Positions 1 to 10,485 of a stretch of 64,000 nt of DNA are shown piece after piece. Numbering within the stretch: the stretch's first letter is position 1; every line of letters begins with the position of its first letter. A program made the translations under genes and the position numbers. Where the stretch lies: positions 3,596,001 to 3,660,000 of the forward strand of contig CP099977.1 of assembly GCA_024372495.1 (NCBI GenBank). Direction: 5' to 3'. The notes below the pieces were generated by a model. That model did no database searches. It was not told the origin of the DNA and saw only the letters and a list, made by a program, of their open reading frames with translations. Origin of the DNA: Pseudarthrobacter sp. Fe7 (GTDB taxonomy: Bacteria; Actinomycetota; Actinomycetes; Actinomycetales; Micrococcaceae).

Positions 1-1764
1 GCCACGTTCTCGGCTTCACCGCTGCGGCGGTCCTTGATCTCCACCACGCCGTCCACCAGGCCTCGGCCCACGGCCAGGATGGTGGGGACGCCCAGCAGTT
101 CGGCGTCGCCGAACTTCACGCCGGGCGAGACCTTGGGGCGGTCGTCGTAGATAACGGAGAGGCCGGCTTCTTCGAGTTCCGCGGAGAGCTTCTCCGCTGC
201 CTGGAAGATATCCTCCCCGCGGCCTACGGCCACGACGTGCACATCGGCAGGCGCCACGGTGCGGGGCCAGACCAGGCCGCGGCCGTCATGGTTGGCCTCG
301 GCCAGCGCGGCCACGGCACGGGTGACACCGACACCGTAGGAGCCCATGGTGACCACTACCTGCTTGCCGTTCTGGTCCAGCACCTTCAGGTCCAGGGCCT
401 CGGCGTACTTGCGGCCCAGCCTGGAAGATGTGGCCCATTTCGATGCCGCGGGCGGTTTCCAGGGGGCCCGAGCCGTCCGGCGAAGGATCACCGGCGCGGA
501 CTTCGGTGCATTCGATGACGCCGTCCCAGGTGAAGTCGCGGCCTGCCACGAGGCCGAAGACGTGCTTGCCGGCCTGGTTGGCGCCGGTGATCCATGCGGT
601 GCCGCTGACAACGCGCGGGTCCACCAGGTACAGGAGCTTTGTGGCGCTCTCGGCGCCGAGGAGCGCCTGGTCCAGGGAAAGGCCCGGGCCCAGGTAACCC
701 TTGACGATAAGCGGCTGCTTCTTGAGGTCTTCCTCGCCTGCCTGCTCAAGTCCAATCTCGCCTGCGATCGGCAGGAAAGCGCCGATGTTCGCCTCCACGC
801 GCTTGAGGTCCACAGCGCGGTCCCCGGGAACGCCGATGACCACCAACTGACGCTCTCCGGTGGGCAGAGTGACGGCGAGGACCACATTCTTGAGCGTGTC
901 AGCGGCAGTCCAGGCGCCGCCGTCGGCCTCTGCCCGCGGGGCAATCTTGTTGGAGGCGGCAACCAGGGTCTCGATGGTGGGCGTGTCCGGGGTGTCCAGG
1001 ACTTCCGCAGCCGGGGCATTGGTGAAGTCGATCGGCTCGGGGACCACCGTGGTGACGGCCTCCACGTTGGCAGCGTAGCCCCCGGCCGAGCGGACGAACG
1101 TGTCCTCGCCGATCTCGGTGGGGAACAGGAATTCCTCGCTCCTGGACCCGCCCATGGCACCGGCAGTGGCTGCCACCGGCACCACTTCGAGCCCCAGGCG
1201 TTCGAAGATCTTCAGGTAGGCGGCGCGGTGCGCTGCGTAGCTGGCATCCAGGCCCGCGTCGTCCACGTCGAAGGAGTAGGAGTCCTTCATGATGAACTCG
1301 CGGCCGCGGAGGAGCCCCGCCCGGGGACGGGCTTCGTCGCGGTACTTGTTCTGGATCTGGTAGAGGCTCAGCGGCAGGTCCTTGTAGGACGAGTACAGGT
1401 CCTTGACCAGGAGGGTAAACATCTCCTCATGCGTCGGGGCCAGCAGGTAGTCGGCACCCTTGCGGTCCTGGAGGCGGAACAGGCCTTCGCCGTATTCGGT
1501 CCAACGGTTGGTGGCTTCGTACGGCTCGCGCGGCAGCAAGGCCGGGAAGTGGACTTCCTGGGCTCCAATGGCAGCCATTTCCTGGCGGATGATCTCCTCG
1601 ACCTTGCGCAGGACGCTCAGCCCCAGCGGCAGCCAGGTGTAGATGCCGGGTGCGGCGCGGCGGATGTAGCCGGCGCGGACCAGGAGTTTGTGGCTGGCAA
1701 CCTCGGCATCGACGGGGTCTTCGCGCAGCGTGCGCAGGAAAAGCTGGGACAGTCGTAGGACCAC
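1..1764 (-). CDS. proS: Prolyl-tRNA synthetase, C-terminus outside the window, frameshifted
   Basis: Class II aminoacyl-tRNA synthetase charging tRNA-Pro in the cytoplasm. The N-terminus ([14 protein letters not shown]), the motif-2 region around [20 protein letters not shown] and a long insertion of the bacterial editing-domain type mark a bacterial ProRS. The last codons run off the window at base 1. I start at GTG 1764 because family members begin at this VLRLSQ block; the open frame continues to 1812 without similarity. The frame breaks at 418-422, where AGCCT stands for an expected AGCT. Removing one base continues [12 protein letters not shown] into the anticodon-binding domain. An essential single-copy gene broken this way points to a sequence error. 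No linked gene is visible downstream; upstream lies a 430-base gap before the ABC operon. Confidence 0.95.
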
Positions 1765-2096
1765 GGGTGGTATCCGTTTCTGGGGAAGTGCTGGGTCAGC
1801 AGGGCCGGACAATTCGTCTGGGTACTAATCTACCGGCACACGCCCGGCGCCACGGACTGGGCCGGTGCCGGCAGCCGGAACGGGGCAGTCCCGGACACAG
1901 TAGGGCCACGCCCGGGAATACAAAGCCCCTGGCCCCCCAATAGGGCTGGTCATCGTATCCGGGCGTGGCCCGACGCCGTTATCGCCTGAGTACTGGTGAG
2001 GACTGGTGAGACCGCCCACCCCACTTCCAGCGCAGCTAGATCGAATTTATGTGATCGCGCACACGTTTGACAAGAGTTTTTACTTAGCCGGCCGTG
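1765..2096. other. Intergenic region between proS and the ABC operon
   Basis: No gene recognised. The part nearest proS is GC-rich. From about 2040 the sequence becomes AT-rich, as expected for the promoter region described next. No T-box or other riboswitch fold was recognised ahead of proS. Confidence 0.5.
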
Positions 2097-2146
2097 TTGA
2101 CCTCGAATATGACCAGGCCTAGCTTTAATTCATCAGCTGATGAATT
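2097..2146 (+). promoter_or_regulatory. Promoter with a perfect palindromic operator
   Basis: TTGACC (2097-2102), a 17-base spacer, and TAGCTT (2120-2125) form a plausible -35/-10 pair. The next bases hold a perfect 20-bp palindrome, AATTCATCAGCTGATGAATT (2127-2146), lying across the expected transcription start. This is the usual place for a repressor site. The TetR gene at the end of the operon (3779-4420) is the obvious candidate ligand. Promoter and palindrome are seen; the pairing with that TetR is inference. Confidence 0.75.
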
Positions 2147-2194
2147 CAGCGGATGTCCGGCCGGGCCGGGCCAGGCGCAGCAACGGAGGCAGCC

Positions 2195-3027
2195 TTGTCC
2201 CACTCGTCAACAGCACCTGCCCGGCCGGCGCACCACCAGGCAGCGGCGGTTGTCGCCACCGCGCTCACCGTCCGGCTCGGGCGGCTTCCCGTTCTCCACG
2301 GGCTCGACTTCGCCATTCCTGCCGGACGCATCACCGGGCTGCTCGGACCTTCCGGAAGCGGCAAAACCACCCTGATGCGGACCATCGTCGGAACACAACG
2401 CATTGCGGGCGGGACGGTTGAAGTCCTGGGGCTTGCTGCCGGCAGCGCCGCCCTGCGGCGGCAGGTGGGATATGTGGCCCAGTCCCCCAGCGTCTACCCG
2501 GACCTGACGGTCGAAGCGAACGTCCGGTACTTCGGAGCAATGCACCGGAAGGGCAAGGCCGACGTGGCGGAGGCCATCGCCGCCGTCGGGCTTGAACCGC
2601 TGGCCCGCCGCAAGGCTGCCGACCTGTCCGGCGGCCAGGTCAACCGGGTGTCGCTGGCATGCGCCCTGGTGGCGCATCCCCGGCTACTGGTGCTGGACGA
2701 ACCAACCGTGGGTCTGGACCCAGTCCTGCGGGCGGACCTCTGGGACCGGTTCCGCGCCATGGCAGAGGCCGGAACAACGCTGTTGGTGTCCAGCCACGTC
2801 ATGGAGGAGGCCAGCCGTTGCGAAACGCTCCTGCTGCTGAGGGAAGGCCGGCTTCTGGCCCAACTCACGCCCGCCGAGCTCGGCAGGCGGGGCGCAGCAG
2901 CAACCTTGAGCAGGCCTTCCTGGCCGTCATCAGGGAACAGGAAGACGGCGACGGCGGGATCCCGCCGGATGGGACCGCCGGCGGGATCCGCCCGGCGGGG
3001 CTGGAACAACGCAGGAGGGTGCGGTGA
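2195..3027 (+). CDS. ABC transporter ATP-binding protein, frameshifted
   Basis: Cytoplasmic ATPase of an ABC-2 type exporter. It shows Walker A GPSGSGKTT, a Q-loop in VGYVAQSPS, signature LSGGQVNRVSLA, Walker B LLVLDEPTVGLD and the switch histidine in LVSSHVMEE. I start at TTG 2195, which has GGAGG five bases upstream; an in-frame ATG at 2153 has no ribosome site and lies against the operator. The frame breaks near 2879-2882 (GAGCTCGG). Adding one base gives AELRQAGRSSNLEQAFLAVIR, the usual C-terminus, ending at TGA 3025-3027. It overlaps the permease start (TGATG). It is first gene of a permease-TetR operon. About 277 residues when repaired. Substrate unknown; daunorubicin-type drug export is typical of the family. 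Confidence 0.88.
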
Positions 3028-3782
3028 TGGATATCCGGATGATGCTCGCTACTGCACGGCGGGTGCTTAGCCAACTGCGGCACGACCACCGCAGCATCGC
3101 CCTGATCCTGGTGGTGCCGGCGCTGCTGCTTACGGCCGTTTACTTCCTCTATGAAAACGAAACGCTTCGGCCCGGCGTTCCGCGCACTTTCGACCGCGTC
3201 GGGTTGATGATGCTGGCGATCTTTCCGTTTGTGGTGATGTTCCTGGTCACCTCAATCACCATGCTTCGGGAGCGCACGTCCGGGACGCTGGAACGGCTGC
3301 TGACCACCCCCGTGCATAAGGCAGACCTGCTCTTTGGATACGGGCTGGCATTTTCCCTCATGGCCGCCCTGCAGTCATTAGTGGCAACCGCCGTCGCATA
3401 TTGGATTTTTGGCCTCGACATCGCCGGGGCGCCGGGTTACGTGGTGCTGATCGCAGTGATTAATGCGGTCCTTGGCGTCGCGCTGGGCCTGTTTTGCTCG
3501 GCCTTCGCCAGGACCGAATTCCAGGCAGTCCAATTCATGCCTGTGGTGGTGGTCCCCCAAATCCTCCTGTGCGGGCTGTTCGTGGCCCGGGAACGGATGA
3601 ACGACGTACTGGAAGCAATCTCCAACGTGCTGCCCCTGACCTATTCCGTGGACGCCCTCCAGGAAGTAGCGGCCCACACCGAGGCAACCGACCGGTTGTG
3701 GCAGGACGCTTCTATCATGGCGGCCATCGCGCTTGGGGTGCTGGTCCTCGCCGCACTCACGCTGCGCCGGCGCACATCGTGA
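3027..3782 (+). CDS. ABC-2 type transporter permease
   Basis: Membrane partner of the preceding ATPase, about 251 residues. Several hydrophobic segments are visible: near residues 20-40 (IALILVVPALLLTAVYFLY), then about 58-78, 100-122, 138-158, 170-190 and 225-245. The MLRERTSGTLERLLTTPV stretch is characteristic of ABC-2 permeases. ATG 3027 overlaps the ATPase stop and is preceded by GCAGGAGGG; GTG 3024 is an alternative. Its stop overlaps the TetR GTG start (GTGA), so all three genes are probably co-translated. The cargo cannot be told from sequence. Confidence 0.9.
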   Translation: MDIRMMLATARRVLSQLRHDHRSIALILVVPALLLTAVYFLYENETLRPGVPRTFDRVGLMMLAIFPFVVMFLVTSITMLRERTSGTLERLLTTPVHKADLLFGYGLAFSLMAALQSLVATAVAYWIFGLDIAGAPGYVVLIAVINAVLGVALGLFCSAFARTEFQAVQFMPVVVVPQILLCGLFVARERMNDVLEAISNVLPLTYSVDALQEVAAHTEATDRLWQDASIMAAIALGVLVLAALTLRRRTS

Positions 3783-4420
3783 GCGTGCCCGGTCCCGGTG
3801 CCCCGACGGCCCGTCACACCGACCGATCCACGGCCGGCAGGGGGCGCCGCAGCGGCCATGCCGGGTCACGCGAACATATCCTCGACGCGGCCCGGAAGCT
3901 TTTCGCCGAGCATGGCTTTGAAGGGACCAGCATGCGTCAGGTGGCCCGCGCGGCCGGAGTGGACCCAGCCATGGTGCACCACTTCTTCAGGGGAAAGGAT
4001 GAACTCTTCGCCCACAGCGTGGAACTGCCCGCCGACCCGGAGCACGTGCTGGCCGGCGTCGCCGGCGCCGACCCGGCCCGGCGGGCGGAACTGATCGTCC
4101 GCACCGTGCTCCGGCTGTGGGAGAGCCCCGCCCAGGCCGGTCTGCTGGCCTTCCTCCGCGGATCGATCGGGTCCAGGGCCAAGACGGCACTCCTGCGGGA
4201 GATGGTGGAGCGCAGGGTGATCAGCGGGATCATGGCTTCAGTTCCCGGGCCACCGGAGGAAGTGGCGCTGCGTGGAAACCTCATGGCAACCCAGGTGGTG
4301 GGACTGATGATGGTCCGCTACGTTGTCCGGCTGGAGCCGCTCGCGTCTGCGGCCCCCGACGATGTTGTGCGGTTGGTCGCGCCCACCGTGCAGCGCTACC
4401 TCACCGGTCCCCTGCCCTGA
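3779..4420 (+). CDS. TetR/AcrR family repressor of the ABC operon
   Basis: About 213 residues. The N-terminal helix-turn-helix reads ILDAARKLFAEHGFEGTSMR, followed by VARAAGVDPAMVHHFFRGK, the classic TetR DNA-binding layout. The C-terminal half is the ligand-binding and dimerisation part (ALLREMVERRVISGIM and following). GTG 3779 overlaps the permease stop; GTG 3785 is an alternative. As last gene of an ABC-2 operon with a perfect palindrome at its promoter, it most likely represses its own operon and responds to the exported compound. The ligand is unknown. Confidence 0.88.
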   Translation: MSVPGPGAPTARHTDRSTAGRGRRSGHAGSREHILDAARKLFAEHGFEGTSMRQVARAAGVDPAMVHHFFRGKDELFAHSVELPADPEHVLAGVAGADPARRAELIVRTVLRLWESPAQAGLLAFLRGSIGSRAKTALLREMVERRVISGIMASVPGPPEEVALRGNLMATQVVGLMMVRYVVRLEPLASAAPDDVVRLVAPTVQRYLTGPLP

Positions 4421-4453
4421 TGGTTCCAGATGACGCACAGGATCGGCGTTGGC

Positions 4454-5215
4454 CTACTTGATCAGGGCGGCGGCCGAGTCCAAAAGCGCACCGGCCCGCC
4501 GGACTGCGTCGGCTTCGCTTTCGCCGCCGGACGCGACGGAGCTAAGCACTACGCCCTGCTGGACCGCCTGGGCAGTGACCGTGGACTGGGTGCGGCCGTC
4601 CGGCAGTTTGCTGTCTGTGCGGTAGGCAACGGCGCCGGGGAGTCCGCTCACCCCCTGGACGGGCTTAACGGTGACCGCAATTTCCATACCGGAGGCGGTC
4701 ATGGTCATGGCGGAACACTTGGCCAGTTGCCCCGACGGGTCAGCAACTTTGGCGAGGAAACCCTGGTCCAGGCCCGCCACCAGCGACAGGGCCGTGACGG
4801 CCCCGGTACCGGCATCCGTGCTCATGCCCACCGCCATGGTGGCGCTATCCACCGAGGGGACGGTGCTGGCGGCAGCGAGTTCCTTGCATTCTGCCGGCTT
4901 GACGTCGATGGAGGCGATCATTGCCTTGGTTTTCTGAAGAGTGGTGGTGATGTCACCGCTTGGCAGGACGGAAAGCCGCCGGTCGGCCGCGTCCCGCACC
5001 TGGCCCACGATGGCAGCGAGTTCGTCAGCCGTGTAGGCCTTGGCGGTTGGCTTGGGCGTAGCCGTTGGAGTGGGGGTCGCCACTGTCGTTTCGGACGCCC
5101 CCGGTGTTGCAGCGGTGGAATCTGCGGCTTGCGGCGAGGACGGACCCCCGCAGGCGGCTACGCTCATGGCCAATAGGGCCGAGGCCCCGAAAGTTCCCAG
5201 CACGGAAGTCTTCAA
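4454..5215 (-). CDS. Putative lipoprotein of unknown function
   Basis: About 253 residues, family not recognised. The N-terminus is a lipoprotein signal: KTSVLGTFGASALLAMSVAAC with lipobox cysteine in VAAC, followed by a Thr/Pro/Ala-rich linker (ATPTPTATPKPTAKA). A soluble domain of about 190 residues follows with no motif I can name. I start at TTG 5215, preceded by GGGGGAC; no ATG fits before the signal. It is convergent with the TetR gene and lies downstream of an acetyltransferase gene, with a 41-base gap. Probably attached to the outer face of the membrane after cleavage and lipidation. Confidence 0.7.
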   Translation of the reverse strand: MKTSVLGTFGASALLAMSVAACGGPSSPQAADSTAATPGASETTVATPTPTATPKPTAKAYTADELAAIVGQVRDAADRRLSVLPSGDITTTLQKTKAMIASIDVKPAECKELAAASTVPSVDSATMAVGMSTDAGTGAVTALSLVAGLDQGFLAKVADPSGQLAKCSAMTMTASGMEIAVTVKPVQGVSGLPGAVAYRTDSKLPDGRTQSTVTAQAVQQGVVLSSVASGGESEADAVRRAGALLDSAAALIK

Positions 5216-6109
5216 TTTCGTCCCCCAATATTCAGCTGCCCGCCGGCTGATGCCGGCTAGAAGAGAACTGTAGCGAACGCCCCCACCTGGCGGAAGCCAA
5301 CGCGTTCGTAGGTGGACCTGGCCCTGGTGTTGAAGCCGTTCACGTAAAGGCTGGTCACCGGCGCGATCTGCTGGGCCTTTTCCACTACAGCCGACATGTA
5401 GCCCGCGCTCAGTCCCTGGCCGCGGAAGATCGGGTTCATCCAGACACCCTGGACCTGGGTGACATCGTCGGTGACTGCCCCAAGCTCTGCCTTGAACACC
5501 ACCTCCCCCGTGCCGTTGAGGTGGACCATGGAGTGCCCCTGCCTGATGAGGCCCTCCACGCGGCGGCTGTAGAATTCCCTGCCGCCCAGATACGGCGAAT
5601 ACCCCACTTCTTCCTCGAACATGGCGGCACAGGCAGGAAGGATGCGGTCGAAGTCGGCCAGGTTCCCCAGGGCCAGGCCGGGATTGGGCTCCACCAGGGG
5701 TGCTCCCTCGATGACCATCAGCGGCTGATCGGAGCGGATCTCGTGGGCACGGTGGCCCAGTTCGGCAAGCTCGGCATGGAGGGCCAGCACCGCGTCCGCA
5801 GGGCCGAAGGCGGATGCGTACCTGCGCCCGGAGCTGTTGGCCGTCTCCGCCACCAGGGGGGCCAGTGCGGGGTCGAGCTGGACCGGAACCAGGTTGGCTC
5901 CGGCCCAGCACGCACCGGCAAGGATGCCGTCATCGAAAACCCCGATAACGCCGGCCCCGCCGCTGGTGGGGGCCGCCGTTCCCGTGGCCCGGAGGTGGGC
6001 CAGGATGAATACGTTGGTTACAGGATCCTGTTGGGCCAGCAATTTCAGCGCGGGAGTGTCCTGGCCGTCAAGGGTACGGACAGAAAGCCCCGCAGGGTCT
6101 GCCGCGTCC

Positions 6110-7276
<1,167 letters not shown>

Positions 7277-7310
7277 GTGGACTCCTTGAGTTGAAAGGGT
7301 AAAAAGGCGG

Positions 7311-7604
7311 CTACGCGGCAATCCCGGCCAGGATGCCGGTTACCGGAGACCATTCCGTGATGCGGGTTCCGGCGATCACGCCGGCCTCGGCGAAAGGGTC
7401 CTGCTTGAGGATCGAGTTGAGGGCGGCTTCATCCGCTGCCTTGAAGATCAGCAGGGCTCCCGCGCCGTCGCCGTAGGGGCCACTGGCCACGATGACGCTG
7501 TCCTGTGCCAGGCCGCCCGTCCATTCCCGGTGCGCGGGCCGGACCTCATTGCGGGTTTCGGTGGAGTTGGCGGCATAAACGTACTCAACGGCAAAAACTG
7601 TCAT
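7311..7604 (-). CDS. YCII-related (YciI-like) protein
   Basis: 97 residues. Begins [15 protein letters not shown]; the HREW segment near residue 26 and [19 protein letters not shown] match the YCII domain, a small ferredoxin-like fold with a conserved His/Asp pair. The family's biochemical role is not established. It lies 34 bases upstream of the ispG start on the same strand and could be co-transcribed with it. Confidence 0.78.
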   Translation of the reverse strand: MTVFAVEYVYAANSTETRNEVRPAHREWTGGLAQDSVIVASGPYGDGAGALLIFKAADEAALNSILKQDPFAEAGVIAGTRITEWSPVTGILAGIAA

Positions 7605-7734
7605 ACCGCTACCCTATCGCCATGGCCGCCTTGGTACCGTCTCCATCCCCGCACAGGAAGAAGATCCCTCCAGGATTTCGACCCGTGGCGGGAAGGAGAC
7701 CCCGGGCCAGCCGAGGGACGCGCCGGGGATGGAC

Positions 7735-8049
7735 TCAGTGCAGGAAGAGGACCTTGACCGCGGCAGCGGTCCCGGCCGCCCAGAGCATTGAAGTGAGGGT
7801 CCCGATGATGAAGCGTTCAGCGGCAACCGGCGTCTCCTTCAGCTCGGCAAACCTGCCCAGGCCCTTGATGGCCACGATGTAGGCGATGGCCACGGGTTGG
7901 CCGGCCAGGATGGCAAGGCACACCCCCAGCCGCTCCAGGACACCGATGATGGCCCCGCCACGCAGGATGCGTTGGCTGGGCAGCACCGGCCCCGCTGCGG
8001 ACTCTTCCGGCGCCGGCGGCCCGGGAGGGACGGTTAATTCACTGTCCAC
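7735..8049 (-). CDS. Small membrane protein, possible second half of a split protein
   Basis: About 104 residues. After a Pro/Ala-rich N-terminus, two hydrophobic stretches surround the conserved-looking GGAIIGVLERLGVCLAILAG, AIKGLGRFAELK and ERFIIGTLTSMLWAAG. I recall this block in actinobacterial membrane proteins whose N-terminus resembles the next ORF upstream. The GTG 8049 start overlaps the end of that ORF by 16 bases. Either two coupled genes or one gene split by an undetected sequence error. Function unknown. Confidence 0.6.
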   Translation of the reverse strand: MDSELTVPPGPPAPEESAAGPVLPSQRILRGGAIIGVLERLGVCLAILAGQPVAIAYIVAIKGLGRFAELKETPVAAERFIIGTLTSMLWAAGTAAAVKVLFLH

Positions 8050-8327
8050 CGCCTGGTTGCCTGCGCCACCGGCAGTGTCTCGGTCCGGGACCCCGGCTGG
8101 GCGTGGGGCTGGAACCCCGCCCGTTCCCCGGGATCCAGGTGGGGGACGGCATCATCCACGGTGACGTCAGCCGAAGGGTCCTGCTCCGCCCTGCGGGATT
8201 CCTCCGCAGCCTTGGCCGCGTCTGCTTTGTCGTCAATGGTCCGGGCGAGCTTGAACACCAGCGCCGTGACCGGCCAGCCGGCAAAGCCCGCCACCACCAA
8301 GGCCGCTGCCACCCAAAGTGCGGTCAC
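8034..8327 (-). CDS. Small membrane protein following the SatD-like gene
   Basis: About 97 residues: one N-terminal transmembrane segment (ALWVAAALVVAGFAGWPVTA), then FKLARTIDDK and a charged, low-complexity tail. ATG 8327 overlaps the stop of the SatD-like gene (ATGA), so the two are likely translated together. The tail ends in TAA inside the start region of the next ORF. It may be the N-terminal half of one larger membrane protein with 7735-8049. Function unknown. Confidence 0.6.
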   Translation of the reverse strand: MTALWVAAALVVAGFAGWPVTALVFKLARTIDDKADAAKAAEESRRAEQDPSADVTVDDAVPHLDPGERAGFQPHAQPGSRTETLPVAQATRRWTVN

Positions 8328-9058
8328 CTGTCTCCTTCAATCCGGTCCGCGGGCTCCTTGGGGGCCTGGGCATCCTTTGAGGCCTGGCCAACCTGGGAAT
8401 CCGCAAAGCCAAGAAGCATCGAAGCGGCCGGCCTGGCTGCCGATTCTTCCTGCCAGCCGGAGCGAAGCACGGTACGGCTCACCGATTGCTCGGAGATTCC
8501 GAGTTCAAGGGCCACCCGCTTCTGGCTTCCGTGCCGGCCCTGGCCGTACGCACCGAAGCGCTCCAGGGCATCCACTACCCGCCACTGGGCCTGCGTACGT
8601 TCCTGGACAAGGCGGCCCAGCAGCCTGAGCACCGCCTCCGCGTTGGCGCACGCCTGCATCCCTTTCCCGGCAGGGATGCCCCTTGCCGCTTCCCCTGCCA
8701 TCGTGCCCGGCACCACTGACAACGGCACCTGGGAACCTGCACCCTTGGCAAGCTCAACGGCCTTCCGGGCGGCAACGAAGGCGGTTCCGGTGCCTTCCCG
8801 GGGGCTTGCATGCGGCGGCAGGGTTACGGTTCCGACGCCGATCCCCACATACCAGCGTCCCGCGCGGAGTGCGTGCAGGGCGATCTCCACCACGGCGGAG
8901 GCGTCCCGCACCACCCCCTGGACTTCATCACCGACGGAACGGTCAAAGACGGGCTGTTCGGTTCCCGGAAAGCCAAGGCCTGCAACCTGGGCAAGCAGGG
9001 CCGGAACGAGGTCCTGGTCCCCGGTGCTTCCGCGTTGGTCAATGGTCATGACGAACAT
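8324..9058 (-). CDS. SatD-family-like protein with helix-turn-helix
   Basis: 244 residues. The N-terminus MFVMTIDQRGS, FDRSVGDEVQGVV and WYVGIGVGTV fit the SatD family, named after a streptococcal stress/secretion locus, whose function is poorly known. Near residues 190-215 the segment QKRVALELGISEQSVSRTVL looks like a helix-turn-helix. The C-terminus is charged and low-complexity. It heads a set with two small membrane ORFs (8034-8327 and 7735-8049). An AT-rich inverted repeat lies just upstream of the start. Family assignment is from memory and moderately sure. Confidence 0.65.
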   Translation of the reverse strand: MFVMTIDQRGSTGDQDLVPALLAQVAGLGFPGTEQPVFDRSVGDEVQGVVRDASAVVEIALHALRAGRWYVGIGVGTVTLPPHASPREGTGTAFVAARKAVELAKGAGSQVPLSVVPGTMAGEAARGIPAGKGMQACANAEAVLRLLGRLVQERTQAQWRVVDALERFGAYGQGRHGSQKRVALELGISEQSVSRTVLRSGWQEESAARPAASMLLGFADSQVGQASKDAQAPKEPADRIEGDR

Positions 9059-9075
9059 AGCTCAACCATAGCCGG

Positions 9076-9093
9076 TTGATTCTAAACAATCAA
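9076..9093 (-). promoter_or_regulatory. AT-rich inverted repeat upstream of the SatD-like gene
   Basis: TTGATT-CTAAAC-AATCAA, six-base arms with a six-base spacer, within an unusually AT-rich stretch (9060-9125) between the SatD-like gene and rip1. It overlaps a TAGAAT on the minus strand that could be a -10 element about 20 bases before the ATG. Candidate operator; autoregulation by the gene's own helix-turn-helix is only a guess. Confidence 0.4.
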
Positions 9094-9135
9094 TCAGATT
9101 TGGATGATTTTTAGGAATCACCCCATAAGGGGCGA

Positions 9136-10468
9136 CTACCCGAAGAGGTTGACGGGCTTCACGATGTCCGCGTAGATCAGCAACGCGCTCATGCCCATCA
9201 GCAGCGCTGCTACCACGTAGGTAACGGGGAGCAGTTTGGCGATGTCGAAGGCCCCGGGATCCGGACGCCCGCGCAGCCTTGCCACCTGGCGGCGCGCGCC
9301 CTCATACAGGGCACCGGCCACGTGGCCGCCGTCCAGCGGCAGGAGAGGGATCAGGTTGAACACCGCAAGTGCGAAGTTCAGTCCGGCCAGCAGGCCCACC
9401 AGGGTGGCCACCCGGGACTGCAGCGGTACGGCCTCCATGGCGGCCACTTCGCCGGCTACCCTGCCGACGCCCACCACGCTGATGGGACCGTTGGGATCGC
9501 GCGGCTCTTCGCTGAACGCAGCCTTCGCCACCCCCACCACGCGCGCGGGCAGGTTGAAGACAACACCCGCCACCTGACGGATGTTCTCCCCTGCCATGGG
9601 CAGGACAGTCGACGCCGGCTGGGGCACCAGCGCCGTCTGCGCGCCGATGCCAAGGAAGCCGACGTCCTGGTACTGGAGGTTCCCAGCGGCGTCGGTAGCC
9701 TGCCGTCCGTCGGTCCCCATCACTGGCCGGGCCGACAGGACGGGGGTCACGGTGGCGGATACCGGGTTGCCGTCCCGCTGCACCGTGATGGCAACTTCCT
9801 TGCCTGCGGAGGCGCGGATCCATTCCGTCAACTGTTCCCAGCCTGGTGACGGGCTTGCCGTCGAAGGAGGTGATCGTGTCATTGGGTTTCAGCCCGGCCG
9901 CGGCGGCAGGGGTCAGCTGGCAGTCGGCGGAGTTGGGATCGACGGTCTGCCCCGCGGCTACCTGGCATTTGGACACGTCCGAAATGGTGGTGGTGGCCGT
10001 GGCAACGCCAAAGCCCATCAGCAGTACGGCGGTGAGAAGCACGCCAAGGATCATGTTCATGGCCGGCCCGCCCAGCATCACGATCACCTTCTTCCAGACC
10101 GGCAACCGGTAAAAGACCCGGTTTTCATCGCCCGGCCCCACGTCCTCGTGGGCCATGGAACGGGCCTCTGTGGCCAGTGTCTGGAACATGCCGGTGCTGG
10201 AGGGCCGGACCGAGCCGTCCTCCTTGTTGGGCGGGTACATGCCGATCATGGAGACGTAGCCGCCCAGCGGAACGGCCTTCACCCCGTATTCGGTTTCACC
10301 CCTCCGGCGGGACCACAGTGTCGGCCCGAACCCGATCATGTACTTGGTGACGCGGACCTTGAAGAGCTTGGCCGGCACCAGGTGCCCCACTTCATGGAGC
10401 GCAATGGACACGGCGATGCCAAGAGCGACGAAGACGACGCCGAGGATGAAAAGTACGACAGGGGTCAT
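9136..10468 (-). CDS. rip1: Site-2 membrane metalloprotease (M50), frameshifted
   Basis: Intramembrane zinc protease of the RseP/Rip1 family that cleaves anti-sigma factors and other membrane proteins. About 443 residues when repaired. The active-site HEVGH lies in the first membrane segment (VSIALHEVGHLVPAKL). A PDZ domain follows around KPNDTITSFDGKPVTSWEQL. The second zinc-site motif NLIPLLPLDGGHV is near the C-terminus, followed by a last membrane helix. The frame breaks at 9840-9844 (AGCCT for AGCT); removing one base gives the PDZ sequence quoted. It sits 17 bases downstream of dxr, its usual actinobacterial neighbour. Confidence 0.93.
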
Positions 10469-10485
10469 GGAGGTGTTGCTGCTTC

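Noticed and set aside
346..1758. Long open frame opposite proS
   Set aside because: An antisense shadow of a high-GC gene; the translation has no recognisable domain and proS on the other strand is certain.
2050..2063. TGTGATCGCGCACA, resembling a CRP site
   Set aside because: The half-sites are too close (TGTG-N6-CACA, 14 bases instead of 16), so it does not fit TGTGA-N6-TCACA.
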